Of a DNA stretch of 5,006 nt, positions 1-5,006 are shown piece after piece. The notes beneath the pieces were generated by a model. That model had not been told where the DNA came from and searched no databases. It worked only from the letters and a program-made list of their open reading frames with translations. The first letter of the stretch is position 1; the number at the start of each line of letters is the position of its first letter. The stretch is from assembly GCA_024640585.1 (NCBI GenBank), contig JAHEEQ010000110.1, positions 1-5,006 on the forward strand, read 5' to 3'. The translations under genes and the position numbers were made by a program. The stretch is from Micrococcales bacterium (GTDB taxonomy: Bacteria > Actinomycetota > Actinomycetes > S36-B12 > UBA5976).

Positions 1-249
1 ACTAAACCCAATCCAGATTGCTATCTCAAGGCAGCAAAAATGAGTAATAGTGAAATCTCAAACTGTCTAATATTTGAGGATTCTTTGACGGGCATGAAGG
101 CAGCAACTTCTAGCGGTGCATTTTTGATTGCAGTTCCGCACTTAGTTTCGATCGAAGAGTCGCAACGTGTTCGCGTAATAGATTCTCTGTCTCAGATTTC
201 ATTTTCCAAACTATCTGAACTTTATCAAGACTTCTCAATCGCAATTTAA
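1..249 (+). CDS. HAD-superfamily hydrolase, C-terminal fragment (subfamily IA-like)
   Basis: The reading frame is open from base 1 to a TAA at 247-249, giving 82 residues; the N-terminus lies outside the window. The visible part begins with TKPNPDCYLKAA, the typical HAD motif III region with its conserved lysine (residue 2). Motif IV follows as LIFEDSLTGMKAA, with acidic Glu26 and Asp27 that would hold the catalytic Mg2+. This arrangement matches beta-phosphoglucomutase or phosphatase-like members of subfamily IA, which act on phosphorylated small molecules through an aspartyl-phosphate intermediate. The nucleophile aspartate (motif I) and the cap domain that sets substrate choice are missing, so the substrate cannot be named. 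An internal ATG at base 40 is not the start, because conserved motif III lies upstream of it. The gene converges on the RecB-type gene, and their stop codons overlap (246-249). Confidence 0.85.
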   Translation, partial: TKPNPDCYLKAAKMSNSEISNCLIFEDSLTGMKAATSSGAFLIAVPHLVSIEESQRVRVIDSLSQISFSKLSELYQDFSIAI

Positions 250-1010
250 CCAACGTGTGCAGGGCATATGATTTTGAAGTAGCACCAATCACATAAACGA
301 GACGGCTTTGGCGGCCAATAATCCTTTTCTATCGAGATAAATATGTCTTTTGCGACTCGACGCAAAACTTTTTCTACACTTTCAATATCGTTCATGGTTG
401 GATTGCTTTTAATCAACTTACCATCACCCAAGTAGATCAACTGCAAAAGTCGGGGGAGAACTCCAGTGTTTTTCCAGTAAAGCAAGGCATATACACGCAA
501 TTGAAAGAGCGCTTTTTCTTCCCAACCTGGCTTTGGAGCTTTTCCCGTTTTGTAATCAACAATTCGAACCTCACCAGTTGGGGCAACATCTAAACGATCA
601 ACATATCCGTGTAAGTAGACATTGGAATCAAAATCATTTTCCAAATGCATCTCACGATGGGTTGCTTCAAAGGAAGTTGGATTCTCAAGAGAAAAGTAGG
701 TTGTGATCAGTGCTGAAGCTCGGTCTAGCCATTCCTTTTCATTTGTAACCATTTCTAAAAGGGCTGGTTTTCCTGCAAGTTGGGCGCTCCAACGAGAAGG
801 AAGCAGATCAATCGCAGCCTCAGGAGTGCGACCCTTCGCAGGTATCTCAAATAAATCCTGCAAAATTGTGTGGATCAAAGTGCCACGTTCAGCATCTAGC
901 GATGGCGGTTCAGGCAACTTATCAATCTTGCGATACTTATACTGTTGTGGACAGTTTTCATACTCACTCACAGCACTGGGCGATAAGCGCAAATTTTCAG
1001 GGTTACTCAC
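246..1010 (-). CDS. Stand-alone RecB-family PD-(D/E)XK nuclease with Fe-S cysteines
   Basis: This 254-residue protein (from the GTG at 1010) is a single-domain relative of the RecB/AddB nuclease domain, related to mycobacterial Rv2119 by position and motifs. In order it shows LSPSAVSEYENCP (Cys20), RGTLIH (His47), GYVDRLD (Asp138), IVDYKTGK (Asp152, Lys154) and QLRVYALLY (Gln170): the H-D-DxK-QxxxY pattern of this nuclease family. Cys20 plus a C-terminal CxxCx5C (Cys240, 243, 249) fits the four-cysteine iron-sulphur cluster of AddB- and Cas4-type nucleases. A DNA exonuclease role in repair is likely from the family; the exact substrate is unknown. The frame stays open upstream to a TTG at 1103, but that would overlap the first 14 codons of trmI. 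The GTG at 1010 leaves a normal divergent spacer and has a -10-like hexamer 7 bases upstream. Relatives also have only a short leader before the SPS motif. A start further inside is possible. Confidence 0.85.
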   Translation of the reverse strand: MSNPENLRLSPSAVSEYENCPQQYKYRKIDKLPEPPSLDAERGTLIHTILQDLFEIPAKGRTPEAAIDLLPSRWSAQLAGKPALLEMVTNEKEWLDRASALITTYFSLENPTSFEATHREMHLENDFDSNVYLHGYVDRLDVAPTGEVRIVDYKTGKAPKPGWEEKALFQLRVYALLYWKNTGVLPRLLQLIYLGDGKLIKSNPTMNDIESVEKVLRRVAKDIFISIEKDYWPPKPSRLCDWCYFKIICPAHVG

Positions 1011-1017
1011 CTGGCTG

Positions 1018-1023
1018 AAGATA
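1018..1023 (-). promoter_or_regulatory. Candidate -10 element for a leaderless RecB-type transcript
   Basis: Read on the minus strand this is TATCTT, matching the actinobacterial -10 consensus TANNNT. Seven bases separate it from the GTG at 1010, so transcription would begin at the start codon itself. No Shine-Dalgarno sequence is visible before that GTG, which agrees with leaderless translation. No good -35 is seen. Such hexamers occur often by chance; the position is the main support. Confidence 0.4.
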
Positions 1024-1049
1024 CTCGCACCTACGGCAATAAATTCGCC

Positions 1050-1055
1050 TAAGAT
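1050..1055 (+). promoter_or_regulatory. Candidate -10 element for a leaderless trmI transcript
   Basis: The hexamer TAAGAT is a close match to TATAAT and fits TANNNT. It ends 6 bases before the GTG at 1062, the spacing expected if transcription starts on the first base of that codon. There is no convincing Shine-Dalgarno sequence upstream of trmI and no recognisable -35. This would be the promoter of the trmI-pafB-pafC unit. Confidence 0.45.
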
Positions 1056-1061
1056 GTTCCC

Positions 1062-1913
1062 GTGTCTAATCTTGGGTATTTCGGAGCTGGCGATCGCATT
1101 CAATTAACCGATCCCAAAGGAAAGTTATATAGCTTCACCATTACGCCGGGCAAAGAGTGGCATACACATAAAGGGTGGATTACCCACGATGACTTAATTG
1201 GCATGCCTGAAGGTTCGGTTGTCAGCACAACCGCAGGTTTAAAGTTCACAGCATTTAAACCCTTGCTTGCTGATTATGTATTGACGATGCCTCGCGGAGC
1301 AACGATTGTTTACCCAAAAGATGCGGCGATGATTATTGGAGTTGCCGATATTTACCCTGGTGCACGTGTTTTAGAAGCGGGAGTAGGTAGTGGGGCACTC
1401 ACTATTTCTCTTCTTCGAGCCGCAGGCCCTACGGGAAAAGTTCATTCTGTTGAACGTCGCTCTGATTTTGCAGAGGATGCACGCTCCAATGTAAACGCAT
1501 ACTTTGAATCACCCCCTGAGCAGTGGAGTCTTCAGGTAGGAGATTTACAAGATCAAGATTTTGATTCAGAGTTTGATCGCGTGATTTTAGACATGCTTGC
1601 ACCCTGGGAGTGTGTAGACATCGCAGCTCGAGCACTCCGCCCTGGTGGAGTTTTTCTTGCATATGTTGCAACTACTACTCAATTGTCGGCAACTGCCGAG
1701 GCGTTAAAGGAAGATGGCCGATTTACTGAACCCGAAAGTTCAGAAACCATTGTAAGAGGATGGCACCATGAAGGATTGGCTGTACGCCCACAACAACGAA
1801 TGATTGGACACACTGGTTTCTTGATTCAATCTCGCCGTATGGCGCCGGGAGTAGAGGTATTAGCTAGACGTCGCAGACCTGCGAAAGGCGCCTACGGTGT
1901 CTCGGAAGATTGA
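1062..1913 (+). CDS. trmI: tRNA (adenine(58)-N1)-methyltransferase TrmI
   Basis: A 283-residue cytoplasmic enzyme that uses S-adenosylmethionine to make m1A58 in the tRNA T-loop; family members act as homotetramers. The N-terminal domain (about 1-90) has the family signatures FGAGDRIQLTD, HTHKG (34-38) and MPRGATIVYPKDAA (76-89). The Rossmann domain follows: motif I VLEAGVGSGALT (103-114), the acidic SAM-ribose residue Glu131 (SVERR), GDLQD (160-164), and the LDMLAPW motif with Asp177, the expected catalytic/adenine-binding aspartate. VRPQQRMIGHTGFL (241-254) is also typical of actinobacterial TrmI. The start is GTG; the only in-frame codons upstream before a stop (1050-1052) are not start codons. 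The C-terminus is a basic tail RRRRPAKGAYG followed by only four residues, and its last 17 bases overlap pafB. In many actinobacteria the next genes are those of the Pup-proteasome system; here they are absent. Confidence 0.93.
   Translation: MSNLGYFGAGDRIQLTDPKGKLYSFTITPGKEWHTHKGWITHDDLIGMPEGSVVSTTAGLKFTAFKPLLADYVLTMPRGATIVYPKDAAMIIGVADIYPGARVLEAGVGSGALTISLLRAAGPTGKVHSVERRSDFAEDARSNVNAYFESPPEQWSLQVGDLQDQDFDSEFDRVILDMLAPWECVDIAARALRPGGVFLAYVATTTQLSATAEALKEDGRFTEPESSETIVRGWHHEGLAVRPQQRMIGHTGFLIQSRRMAPGVEVLARRRRPAKGAYGVSED
1216..1233. repeat. Perfect 7-bp inverted repeat inside trmI
   Basis: CGGTTGT and ACAACCG are separated by CAGC, forming a short hairpin within codons for GSVVSTTAG of TrmI. 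No U-tract follows, so it is not an intrinsic terminator. It may be chance or an operator-like site; a function is not established. Confidence 0.25.
1883..1888 (+). promoter_or_regulatory. Ribosome-binding site for pafB inside trmI
   Basis: GAAAGG lies 8 bases before the pafB GTG at 1897, a normal Shine-Dalgarno distance. It is built from the trmI codons for PAKGA, so the methyltransferase's C-terminal tail and the translation signal of the next gene share the same bases. It supports the GTG at 1897 as the pafB start. Confidence 0.6.
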
Positions 1914-2832
1914 AAGACTAATAAATCTGACTATTGCACTGCTAGCTACAAAAAGGTTTCTTACAAAATCGGAAATCTTCAGAACGGTTGAAGGATATGA
2001 AGGAACTGCCGAAACAAAAGAGCGCATGTTTGAACGGGATAAAGATGATCTACGCACCTTGGGGATTCAAATAGAGGTGGGAAGTTTCGACCCACTGTTT
2101 GCCGATGAGGCAGGTTATCGAATTCATTCCGACAATTATCAATTGGATTTAGGCGAAATTTCTTCCACTCAAATTTCACTTTTATCACTTGCTGCTCAAG
2201 CGTGGGAAGGCGCTGCCTTGGATGATGTAGCACAAAGTGCAATTATGAAACTTAACTCGATGGGGATTCCGGCAGATCAACTCAATCTCCCGGCTGTCTC
2301 ATTAAAACTTTCAAATAGTTCTGAAGATCTCAAGGTAGTTACCGCTGCGATTGCAGAGTCTGATTTTCTAATATTTTCATACTTAGGTTCTGACCTCGAA
2401 ATTCAAGTTCGAACAGTGATTCCGTTCTCGCTGGCTAACAAGTCAGGGTACTGGTACATAAATGCAATTGATCAAGATGTACAAGAGGTCAGAACATTCA
2501 GAGTCGACCGAATTCAAAGTGAAATCACCAGCACTACCAATAAAGAAGAATTTGAAATTCCGAATGAGATTGCTCAAAATCTGGATTCACAAGAGCCCGA
2601 AGGTTACGCCCTCATAGATATACGAAAGGGCAAGGGTCATCACCTTCGTAGCGCAGCAACTGAAATCACAGACAAAGGCGAATGGGATCACATTAAGATT
2701 CCAATTCTGAGTCTTAACGCTTTAGCTGCCGATATTTTATGGCATGTTGATGATGCTTTCGTGCATGAGCCACCGGAGCTACGTGAACTGGTTATTAAGC
2801 ATTTGGAGGCTTTGGTGAACAATCATGGTTAA
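1897..2832 (+). CDS. pafB: WYL-domain transcriptional regulator PafB
   Basis: PafB (311 residues) pairs with PafC. In mycobacteria the PafBC complex activates the LexA/RecA-independent DNA-damage response, including a recA promoter. The N-terminal winged-helix region (about 1-80) is diagnostic: RKIERLINLTIALLATKRFL, then the near-invariant MFERDKDDLRTLGI (44-57) and GYRI (73-76). A linker of helices (about 90-150) leads to the WYL domain (about 150-210), with IPFSL, GYWYINAID and RTFRVDRI (199-206). The eponymous triplet reads WYI (186-188) instead of WYL, a conservative change. The rest (about 215-311) is the C-terminal extension domain. The GTG start has a good ribosome-binding site and gives the expected N-terminus. 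The gene overlaps trmI by 17 bases and pafC by 8, so the three are probably co-transcribed and translationally coupled. The name recalls the proteasome-accessory locus, but pafA and the other pupylation genes are not next to it here. Confidence 0.93.
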   Translation: MSRKIERLINLTIALLATKRFLTKSEIFRTVEGYEGTAETKERMFERDKDDLRTLGIQIEVGSFDPLFADEAGYRIHSDNYQLDLGEISSTQISLLSLAAQAWEGAALDDVAQSAIMKLNSMGIPADQLNLPAVSLKLSNSSEDLKVVTAAIAESDFLIFSYLGSDLEIQVRTVIPFSLANKSGYWYINAIDQDVQEVRTFRVDRIQSEITSTTNKEEFEIPNEIAQNLDSQEPEGYALIDIRKGKGHHLRSAATEITDKGEWDHIKIPILSLNALAADILWHVDDAFVHEPPELRELVIKHLEALVNNHG

Positions 2833-3742
2833 AAACATCTCAGCACCGTTAGCCCGTACGGCACGATTACTGGATTTGGTTCCTTTCATTACTTCACATC
2901 AAGGTATATCGATTCAGGATCTAGCAAAAAAGTTCGAAGTAAGTGTTGCTCAAATGAGTTCTGATTTAACAACTCTCTGGATGTGTGGACTACCCGGCTA
3001 CACCCCGTTGGAGTTGATGGATCTCGAATTTGAATCCGGTTTCGTCACAATAAGAAATGCATCCACATTGGCAAGACCTCGCGCAATAACCTTTGATGAA
3101 GGTGTCGCGCTCATCCTTGGTTTAGATCTACTTAGAAGCTCACTCAATTCAAATCAATCAGAACTTGAATCTTCCATTCTTGACTTGAAAAAGAGAATTG
3201 CATCCAAAATTGGATTAGCGGTGCCTCTAAAAGCCAAACCAAAAACCTCGCCAACGGTGGCGGCTGCGATAAATGAAGCACTTGCCATCAATTCAAATCT
3301 CTTTATCAAGTATCACTCCCTTTATAGAGATGAAATATCTGAACGAACCGTGAAACCGATTGAACTGCTGCAAGAGAATGAGAATCAATATCTCCGTGCT
3401 TTCTGTTTTTCCGCCGGTTCCTCAAGAGATTTTCGAGTAGATAGAATCCTTGATGCCAAGGTCAGCTCCGATCAACCCATAGTTCAAGAGTCGGCACCTG
3501 TCTTGGCGCCGACTGATTACACAATTACTCTTAAGAAGCCGTCCCGCGACATCGTGGAACGTTTTGATATCGAACACTCAGACTTAAATATGAACAAGCG
3601 TTTGCACGCATATTCTCAGCAGTGGATTGAACGTTCAGTCATGGCATCGGGGGATGGGATAGAACTTCTTCGGCCTGTAGATATTCGCTCCGAAATCGCC
3701 CGAAAAGCTCAACTGATACTTGATCGTTACATTGGTTGCTGA
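2825..3742 (+). CDS. pafC: WYL-domain transcriptional regulator PafC
   Basis: PafC (305 residues) is the partner of PafB. The N-terminal winged helix (about 8-80) carries ARTARLLDLVPFI, GISIQDLAKKFEVS and the PafC-typical LWMCGLPGYTPLELMDLE (51-68), followed by LARPRAITFDEGVALILGL (82-100). The WYL domain spans about 145-210 and ends in RDFRVDRI (201-208). The motif triplet is QYL (188-190): the tryptophan is replaced by glutamine, a less conservative change than in PafB. A C-terminal extension domain (about 230-305) closes the protein. Start choice is firm: an in-frame TGA at 2816-2818 leaves ATG 2825 as the first start. A strong GGAGG (2805-2809) lies 15 bases upstream, further than usual, so translation may depend on coupling with pafB, whose stop lies 8 bases into this gene. 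Confidence 0.92.
   Translation: MVKNISAPLARTARLLDLVPFITSHQGISIQDLAKKFEVSVAQMSSDLTTLWMCGLPGYTPLELMDLEFESGFVTIRNASTLARPRAITFDEGVALILGLDLLRSSLNSNQSELESSILDLKKRIASKIGLAVPLKAKPKTSPTVAAAINEALAINSNLFIKYHSLYRDEISERTVKPIELLQENENQYLRAFCFSAGSSRDFRVDRILDAKVSSDQPIVQESAPVLAPTDYTITLKKPSRDIVERFDIEHSDLNMNKRLHAYSQQWIERSVMASGDGIELLRPVDIRSEIARKAQLILDRYIGC
3489..3514. repeat. Hairpin-forming inverted repeat inside pafC
   Basis: AGTCGGC pairs with GCCGACT; after one A-C mismatch two more C-G pairs form, leaving a six-base loop (TGTCTT). It is rich in G and C compared with the surrounding gene and falls in the linker between the WYL domain and the C-terminal domain. No T-run follows, so it is not a standard terminator. 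Confidence 0.3.
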
Positions 3743-3759
3743 CCATACCTACCCATTAG

Positions 3760-3790
3760 TTGATGCGCTGGGGTAGCCTAAGCGCATTAG
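3760..3790. repeat. Imperfect inverted repeat in the pafC-tatA spacer
   Basis: ATGCGCT (3763-3769) is a perfect inverted match to AGCGCAT (3781-3787). As RNA the stem extends outward to 10 pairs, including two G-U pairs, with an 11-base loop. No T-run follows, so a standard intrinsic terminator is unlikely. The loop contains the TAGCCT hexamer, so the repeat could equally be an operator around the tatA promoter or a weak transcription end for pafC. Confidence 0.5.
3774..3779 (+). promoter_or_regulatory. Possible -10 element for tatA
   Basis: TAGCCT matches TANNNT and lies about 40 bases upstream of tatA, allowing a short 5' leader that contains the ribosome-binding site. No -35 stands out at the usual 16-18 base distance. 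The 76-base gap is the longest on this strand, which makes an independent tat promoter reasonable, but the motif itself is weak. Confidence 0.3.
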
Positions 3791-3804
3791 ACCCACCAAT
3801 CTGC

Positions 3805-3810
3805 AGGGAG
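3805..3810 (+). promoter_or_regulatory. Ribosome-binding site for tatA
   Basis: AGGGAG lies 8 bases before the ATG at 3819 and is a good Shine-Dalgarno match. A second purine run, GAAGG, directly touches the ATG and is too close to act. The clear leader signal here contrasts with trmI and the RecB-type gene, which look leaderless. Confidence 0.6.
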
Positions 3811-3818
3811 TTTGAAGG

Positions 3819-4004
3819 ATGTTTCTACGCGAGCCAAGCCATATTTTGATTCTTCTCATTGTTGTCCTCGTTTTGTTTGGTGCAAAGCGTCTTCCGGATT
3901 CAGCACGCTCCCTAGGTCGTTCAATGCGAATCTTTAAGAGCGAGATGAAAGAGATGACCGCCGAAGAGAAGAAGGCCAACGAAGAAGGCACCACAGAGAA
4001 GTAA
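3819..4004 (+). CDS. tatA: Sec-independent protein translocase subunit TatA
   Basis: This 61-residue membrane protein is the pore-forming subunit of the twin-arginine translocase, which exports folded proteins with RR-type signal peptides. It has the standard plan: a short N-terminus and one transmembrane helix (about residues 7-20, [12 protein letters not shown]), the conserved FG hinge (20-21), an amphipathic helix (about 24-43, [20 protein letters not shown]), and a short charged tail rich in Glu and Lys. The length is at the short end for actinobacterial TatA; the tail is simply brief and nothing in the core is lost. The sequence fits TatA rather than TatB, and no tatB is present in the window, as expected since it is usually encoded elsewhere in actinobacteria. 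It is followed 4 bases later by tatC, so the two are almost certainly co-transcribed. Confidence 0.94.
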   Translation: MFLREPSHILILLIVVLVLFGAKRLPDSARSLGRSMRIFKSEMKEMTAEEKKANEEGTTEK

Positions 4005-4008
4005 ATCC

Positions 4009-4824
4009 ATGGCGTCTACTAAAGACGCGCGGATGCCGTTATTAGATCATTTACGAGAGCTTCGTAAAAGGGTATTTCGCGCAGCCGTCGCGATATTCCT
4101 AGCATCTGGGTTTGGTTGGTATTTCTATAACACGATTATTACAACCCTGGCACAACCAGTTTGCGACCTGAAAGCTGCTCAAGATTCCGGTTCTGCCAGT
4201 TGTGGCGCTTTGTACATTAATGGAGTTTTAGGGCCGTTAAACCTCCAAATCAAAGTTGCTTTGCTATCCGGCGTAATCATTTCAGCACCATTTTGGCTAT
4301 ATCAATTATGGGCATTCATCGCACCTGGTTTGCATCGTAAAGAAAAACGCAACACTGTTTTCTTTATCGCATCAGCGACACCATTTTTTGCAATAGGGGC
4401 GACTATGGGTTACCTAGTCTTGCCAGTTGCGATTAAAGTTTTATTTGGTTTCACTCCAAATGCACTTAACAACTTGGTCAAATTTGATGATTACTTGGAT
4501 TTCGTTTTACGAATTATTTTGCTTTTCGGCTTAGCTTTCGAACTTCCAATCTTTCTCGTAACCTTTAATTTAATCGGATTCCTGCGTGGTGAAACCATTC
4601 TTAAACCGTGGCGTGCTTGGGTTTTTTCTATCGTACTATTCACAGCCGCCTTTACTCCTACCGCAGATCCGTTGACAATGATGTTATTAGCAATCCCATT
4701 GATAATTCTTTACTTCATAGCTGGCGGAATAGCCTTGTTAGTAGATAAACGTAGAGACAAAAGATCCGTCTCCATCGAAACTAATGCATCGGCGATCGAG
4801 GTAGCCACATCAATTGAGGAATAG
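4009..4824 (+). CDS. tatC: Sec-independent protein translocase subunit TatC
   Basis: TatC (271 residues) is the six-helix membrane subunit that recognises twin-arginine signal peptides and recruits TatA. Key sites are visible: DHLRELRKR (13-21) at the cytoplasmic N-terminus, SAPFWLYQLWAFIAPGLHRKEKR (92-114) with the signal-peptide-binding glutamate at 112, and the intramembrane glutamate in FELP (Glu178). Helices lie at about 21-46, 79-101, 116-141, 163-189, 202-216 and 222-245. The first extracellular loop has two cysteines (52 and 65) that could form a disulphide. The C-terminal tail (246-271) is cytoplasmic and begins with the basic stretch DKRRDKR. ATG 4009 follows the tatA stop by 4 bases, with a weak purine-rich AGAGAAG before it; translation is probably coupled to tatA. 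Confidence 0.96.
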   Translation: MASTKDARMPLLDHLRELRKRVFRAAVAIFLASGFGWYFYNTIITTLAQPVCDLKAAQDSGSASCGALYINGVLGPLNLQIKVALLSGVIISAPFWLYQLWAFIAPGLHRKEKRNTVFFIASATPFFAIGATMGYLVLPVAIKVLFGFTPNALNNLVKFDDYLDFVLRIILLFGLAFELPIFLVTFNLIGFLRGETILKPWRAWVFSIVLFTAAFTPTADPLTMMLLAIPLIILYFIAGGIALLVDKRRDKRSVSIETNASAIEVATSIEE

Positions 4825-4840
4825 AAGATAGGCTCTGCAC

Positions 4841-5006
4841 ATGTGGGCGTTGGTTATCAATCCTGTTTCGGGGCAAGGTAAAGGGACCACAATTGGAACT
4901 TACGTAGCAGGCTTTCTCACTAGTCGGGGTATCAGCTACACAATTGTCACAGGTAATTCATCAATTTCTCTAACAGATCATCTATCAACATTTATCGACA
5001 AGAACC
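4841..5006 (+). CDS. Diacylglycerol/lipid kinase family protein, N-terminal fragment
   Basis: The frame is open from ATG 4841 to the window edge, giving 55 complete codons. An in-frame TAG at 4829-4831 means no earlier ATG or GTG is possible. The protein begins WALVINPVSGQGKG, the hallmark nucleotide-binding start of the DAGK catalytic (lipid kinase) family (NPxSGxGKG), followed by a stretch fitting the first Rossmann-like beta-alpha-beta unit. Family members phosphorylate diacylglycerol, sphingosine-like lipids or related polyprenyl lipids; the substrate cannot be told from this fragment. A kinase of this family downstream of tatC is common in actinobacteria. It starts 16 bases after tatC with only a weak ribosome-binding site (around ATAGG), so it probably belongs to the tat operon. 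Confidence 0.8.
   Translation, partial: MWALVINPVSGQGKGTTIGTYVAGFLTSRGISYTIVTGNSSISLTDHLSTFIDKN

Noticed and set aside
1090..1097. GCGATCGC palindrome resembling the cyanobacterial HIP1 octamer
   Set aside because: This single copy lies within trmI coding sequence, and the gene content is actinobacterial, so chance is the simplest explanation.
1011..1103. N-terminal extension of the RecB-type protein from TTG 1103
   Set aside because: It would overlap the trmI coding start on the other strand, begins with a rare codon, and relatives have only short leaders before the SPS motif; GTG 1010 has a well-placed -10-like element.
703..1107. Plus-strand open frame of 134 codons opposite the RecB-type gene
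   Set aside because: It lies antisense to a gene with full nuclease motifs, has no recognisable domain, and would overlap the trmI start and its promoter.
3760..3790. Intrinsic terminator after pafC
   Set aside because: The stem has an 11-base loop and no T-run behind it; kept only as an inverted repeat of unknown role.
3749..3994. Minus-strand open frame of 81 codons opposite tatA
   Set aside because: It is the shadow of tatA, which has clear TatA features and a good ribosome-binding site.
1..5006. Mobile elements, CRISPR arrays, tRNA or rRNA genes
   Set aside because: No transposase or integrase motifs, no regularly spaced repeats and no tRNA- or rRNA-like conserved stretches were found on reading; nearly every base is assigned to conserved chromosomal genes.

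Overview
The window looks like chromosomal DNA from an actinobacterium with a small, compact, AT-leaning genome. The gene order HAD hydrolase / RecB-family nuclease / TrmI / PafB / PafC / TatA / TatC / diacylglycerol kinase is a well-known actinobacterial neighbourhood, and the protein motifs fit it. Base composition by eye is clearly below the high-GC actinobacterial norm. Only about 150 of 5006 bases are non-coding, and genes commonly overlap. This suggests a streamlined planktonic lineage such as the freshwater acI/Nanopelagicales group, but that assignment is an inference from composition and compactness.

Layout. Bases 1-249 hold the C-terminal end of a HAD-superfamily hydrolase (+). It converges with, and overlaps by 4 bases, a stand-alone RecB-family PD-(D/E)XK nuclease with Fe-S-type cysteines (minus strand, 246-1010). 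A 51-base divergent intergenic region (1011-1061) follows. On both strands a TANNNT hexamer sits 6-7 bases before a GTG codon, which suggests two leaderless transcripts. From 1062 the plus strand carries trmI (tRNA m1A58 methyltransferase), pafB and pafC (WYL-domain DNA-damage regulators). These three overlap by 17 and 8 bases and probably form one operon. A 76-base gap with an inverted repeat and a possible promoter precedes tatA, tatC and the start of a diacylglycerol-kinase-family gene that runs off the right edge.

The most notable point is an absence. In mycobacteria and many other actinobacteria the stretch between trmI and pafB carries the Pup-proteasome system (the ARC/Mpa ATPase, dop, pup, prcB, prcA, pafA). 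Here trmI runs straight into pafB with a 17-base overlap, and the pafB ribosome-binding site lies inside the trmI 3' end. The PafBC regulators, whose names come from this system, are kept without it at this locus. Both show departures from the eponymous WYL triplet (WYI in PafB, QYL in PafC). No mobile element, CRISPR array, tRNA or rRNA was seen, and nothing in the window supports a wholly new multi-gene system.
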